Below, piece after piece: positions 4,669 through 6,398 of a stretch of DNA of 6,398 nucleotides (positions within the stretch are counted from its first letter, which is position 1; every line of letters starts with the position of its first letter). The notes beneath the pieces are model-generated. The model did no database searches. It saw only the letters and a program-made list of their open reading frames with translations, and was not told where the DNA came from. The stretch comes from Limisphaerales bacterium (GTDB lineage Bacteria; Verrucomicrobiota; Verrucomicrobiia; Limisphaerales; UBA11358), in contig PKZR01000359.1 in the NCBI GenBank assembly GCA_003133815.1, positions 11,661 through 18,058 of the forward strand. The letters are read 5' to 3'. Position numbers and translations under genes: made by a program.

Positions 4669-6398
4669 ATGATGAAGATTTGCAGGACAATTGTGCCGAT
4701 TTTGATTTTACTGGCTTTGAATGTGACGCCTGCCTTGTTCGCACAAGCCGGTCGCGCCGCCGCACCCGACCGTCCGGAATTGATTTACAAGCCGCGCGGC
4801 AATTTTGAAGACAGTGTCGCGCGACCGTTGCGTTACTGGCCAATCGCCGGAGATTTTGTCATCACGAACGGCGCGGAATTTTTCAACCGCCCGCTGTATT
4901 GCCTGAACTCCGCGTTCCGCATTGACGGCGGCGACAAGCCGGAATTCTCGCTCTACCTGCCGGGACGCGGCGGCAACTTGCGTCTAGGAATCAAGACGAG
5001 CGCCGGAATAAAATGGCTAAATGACGCGCGGCAAATCGTCACCCGTTATCGCGCAGGTTCGCTGATTTACGAAATTCGCGATCCGCTGCTTGGCGGCGGC
5101 GAATTGATCTTGACCACGCTGCCATTAAGCGAAACCAAAGGCATGATTCTTCGCGCCGAATTGTCCGGCGCAGAAAATCCGGTTCAGTTCATCTGGGCGT
5201 TCGGCGGCGCGAACGGCATGCGCGGCTCGCGCGACGGCGACATCGGCTGCGAGCGCCAGCCGGTTTCGGAATTTTTCCAGCTGCGAGCGGAGCAATGCCG
5301 TGACGATGTTTTTTCCATTGCCGCGAACACGTTCACGCTCCGCGACAACAAAACCACCATTGCCGGTGTCGCACCCTCCGGCGCGCAGTTATTTGTGGGC
5401 AATGCAGCGGATTGGAATTCACCGGATGCGTTGCTGTCCTCGACAAATTCCGAGACGCCTTTGCTGGTCGGCCAAGCCGCATTGCAAAACGGCCAGCCGG
5501 TTTTCTTCGCACTGCAACAACTGTCGGTTGCAGGCGCGGATGAACTGCCTGTTTATCGCGATGTGAGCAAAAATCAATTTGCCGACACGAACGGCCAGCC
5601 GGTTTCAATTTATGCGGTGTCCGATTTGCCCAAAGTTTTTGATCAAGCTGAAAACCATCGCCGCGCCATTGCTGAGAAAGTGGTGGTCGAAACGCCGGAT
5701 GATTACATCAATGCGGCGGCGGCGGCACTGAATATTGCAGCCGACGCGGTCTGGGACGACAAGCAGCAGGCGTTCATGCACGGTGCGGTTGCGTGGCGCA
5801 CGCGCCTGCTCGGCTGGCGTGGAGAATACGCCGGCGATGCGCTTGGCTGGCACGAACGCACAGCGGCGCACTTCGCCGGCTTTGCAAAAAATCAAAATGT
5901 GAGTCCAATTCTCGAAACCATTCCGCCGCCAGACGAACAATTTAATCTCGCGCGCAGCGAGGCCGCCATTCATTCCAACGGCGACATGTCGAAAAATCAT
6001 TACGACATGAACCTCGTCGCCGTGGACGCGTTTTTCCGGCATCTGCTTTGGACGGGCGACACGAATTATGCCGCAGAAATGTGGCCGGTCATCGAGCGGC
6101 ACCTCGCTTGGGAACGCCGTTTATTCCGCCGTGAATTCGGCCCCGACAAACTGCCGCTTTACGAAGCCTATGCCGCGATTTGGGCCAGTGACGATTTGAA
6201 CTACGACGGCGGCGGCACCGCTCATGCGAGCGCGTATAATTATTTTGCCAACACCATGGCCGCGCGCGTCGCAAAAATTCTCGGCAAAGACCCGACGCTT
6301 TATCAGAACGAAGCGGATTTGATTTTGCGCGGCATGAATAAATATCTCTGGCTCGCTGACGAGGGAAATTTTGGCGAGAACAAGGATTTGCTCGGCCT
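4669..6398 (+). CDS. Exported DUF4450-like six-hairpin glycosidase-related protein, C-terminus beyond the window
   Basis: About 576 residues are visible and the frame is open to the right edge. A signal peptide is clear: Lys/Arg near the start, a hydrophobic stretch around 8-25, and candidate cleavage after LFA or AQA (25-27). Export to the periplasm or beyond is therefore likely. The N-terminal beta-rich part carries motifs I associate with the DUF4450 family: ARPLRYWP (51-58), NRPLYCLNSAFR near 73-84, EFSLYLPGRGGNL near 92-104, and SRDGDIG (187-193). From about 345 the sequence becomes helical and includes GWRGEYAGDALGWHER and NHYDMNLVAVDAFFRHLLW-TGD, typical of alpha/alpha six-hairpin glycoside hydrolases. 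Family members are usually about 1,000 residues or more, so roughly half is visible. The start may be ATG 4669 or 4672. Divergence from rhaA suggests action on rhamnose-containing glycans. The substrate and catalytic residues are not established, and the family name is from memory. Confidence 0.82.
   Translation, partial: MMKICRTIVPILILLALNVTPALFAQAGRAAAPDRPELIYKPRGNFEDSVARPLRYWPIAGDFVITNGAEFFNRPLYCLNSAFRIDGGDKPEFSLYLPGRGGNLRLGIKTSAGIKWLNDARQIVTRYRAGSLIYEIRDPLLGGGELILTTLPLSETKGMILRAELSGAENPVQFIWAFGGANGMRGSRDGDIGCERQPVSEFFQLRAEQCRDDVFSIAANTFTLRDNKTTIAGVAPSGAQLFVGNAADWNSPDALLSSTNSETPLLVGQAALQNGQPVFFALQQLSVAGADELPVYRDVSKNQFADTNGQPVSIYAVSDLPKVFDQAENHRRAIAEKVVVETPDDYINAAAAALNIAADAVWDDKQQAFMHGAVAWRTRLLGWRGEYAGDALGWHERTAAHFAGFAKNQNVSPILETIPPPDEQFNLARSEAAIHSNGDMSKNHYDMNLVAVDAFFRHLLWTGDTNYAAEMWPVIERHLAWERRLFRREFGPDKLPLYEAYAAIWASDDLNYDGGGTAHASAYNYFANTMAARVAKILGKDPTLYQNEADLILRGMNKYLWLADEGNFGENKDLLG

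Noticed and set aside
5488..5604. Repeated NGQPV segments (5488-5502 and 5590-5604) as an internal domain duplication
   Set aside because: Only five residues are repeated, and the flanking sequence between and around the copies is unrelated.
5605..6102. 165-codon minus-strand frame
   Set aside because: It overlaps the exported DUF4450-like gene, which has a signal peptide and coherent motifs in the plus frame.

Overview
The window looks like a chromosomal piece of a free-living, polysaccharide-degrading bacterium, most likely from the Verrucomicrobiota/PVC side of the tree. This is an inference. It rests on high GC, starts without Shine-Dalgarno sequences, a rhamnose isomerase/symporter/mutarotase set beside an exported DUF4450-like glycosidase, and a CPXCG Cys-rich mini-protein. 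No taxonomic marker gene is present.

Layout. Bases 1-192 hold a degenerate tandem array of exactly 21-bp units, with conserved AATG and GGGAAC boxes and variable stretches between them. It continues off the left edge and stops just before a plus-strand zinc-dependent medium-chain alcohol/polyol dehydrogenase (210-1295). Next come a terminator-like hairpin, a 61-residue CPXCG cysteine-rich protein (1389-1574), and a promoter-like element with a tRNA-Arg(ACG) gene that encodes its own CCA end (1629-1705). Convergent with these is a minus-strand rhamnose operon, in transcription order rhaA (isomerase, 4550-3282), rhaT (L-rhamnose/H+ symporter, 3244-2063) and rhaM (mutarotase, 2061-1747). A 118-bp divergent intergenic region with an ATGCAAA inverted repeat separates rhaA from a large exported protein (4669 to beyond the right edge). 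That protein resembles the DUF4450 six-hairpin glycosidase-like family.

How the genes fit together. The exported enzyme probably acts in the periplasm or outside the cell on a rhamnose-containing glycan. RhaT would import the released L-rhamnose, RhaM would speed up interconversion of its anomers, and RhaA would convert it to L-rhamnulose. The kinase, aldolase and a dedicated regulator are not in the window. The polyol dehydrogenase may or may not belong to this pathway; the tRNA and the opposite orientation argue for separate transcription.

The feature least explained by known annotation is the 21-bp array at the left edge. Its period equals two DNA helical turns and seven codons. Several units are small palindromes whose arms differ in sequence but remain complementary, and one minus-strand frame stays open through the whole array.
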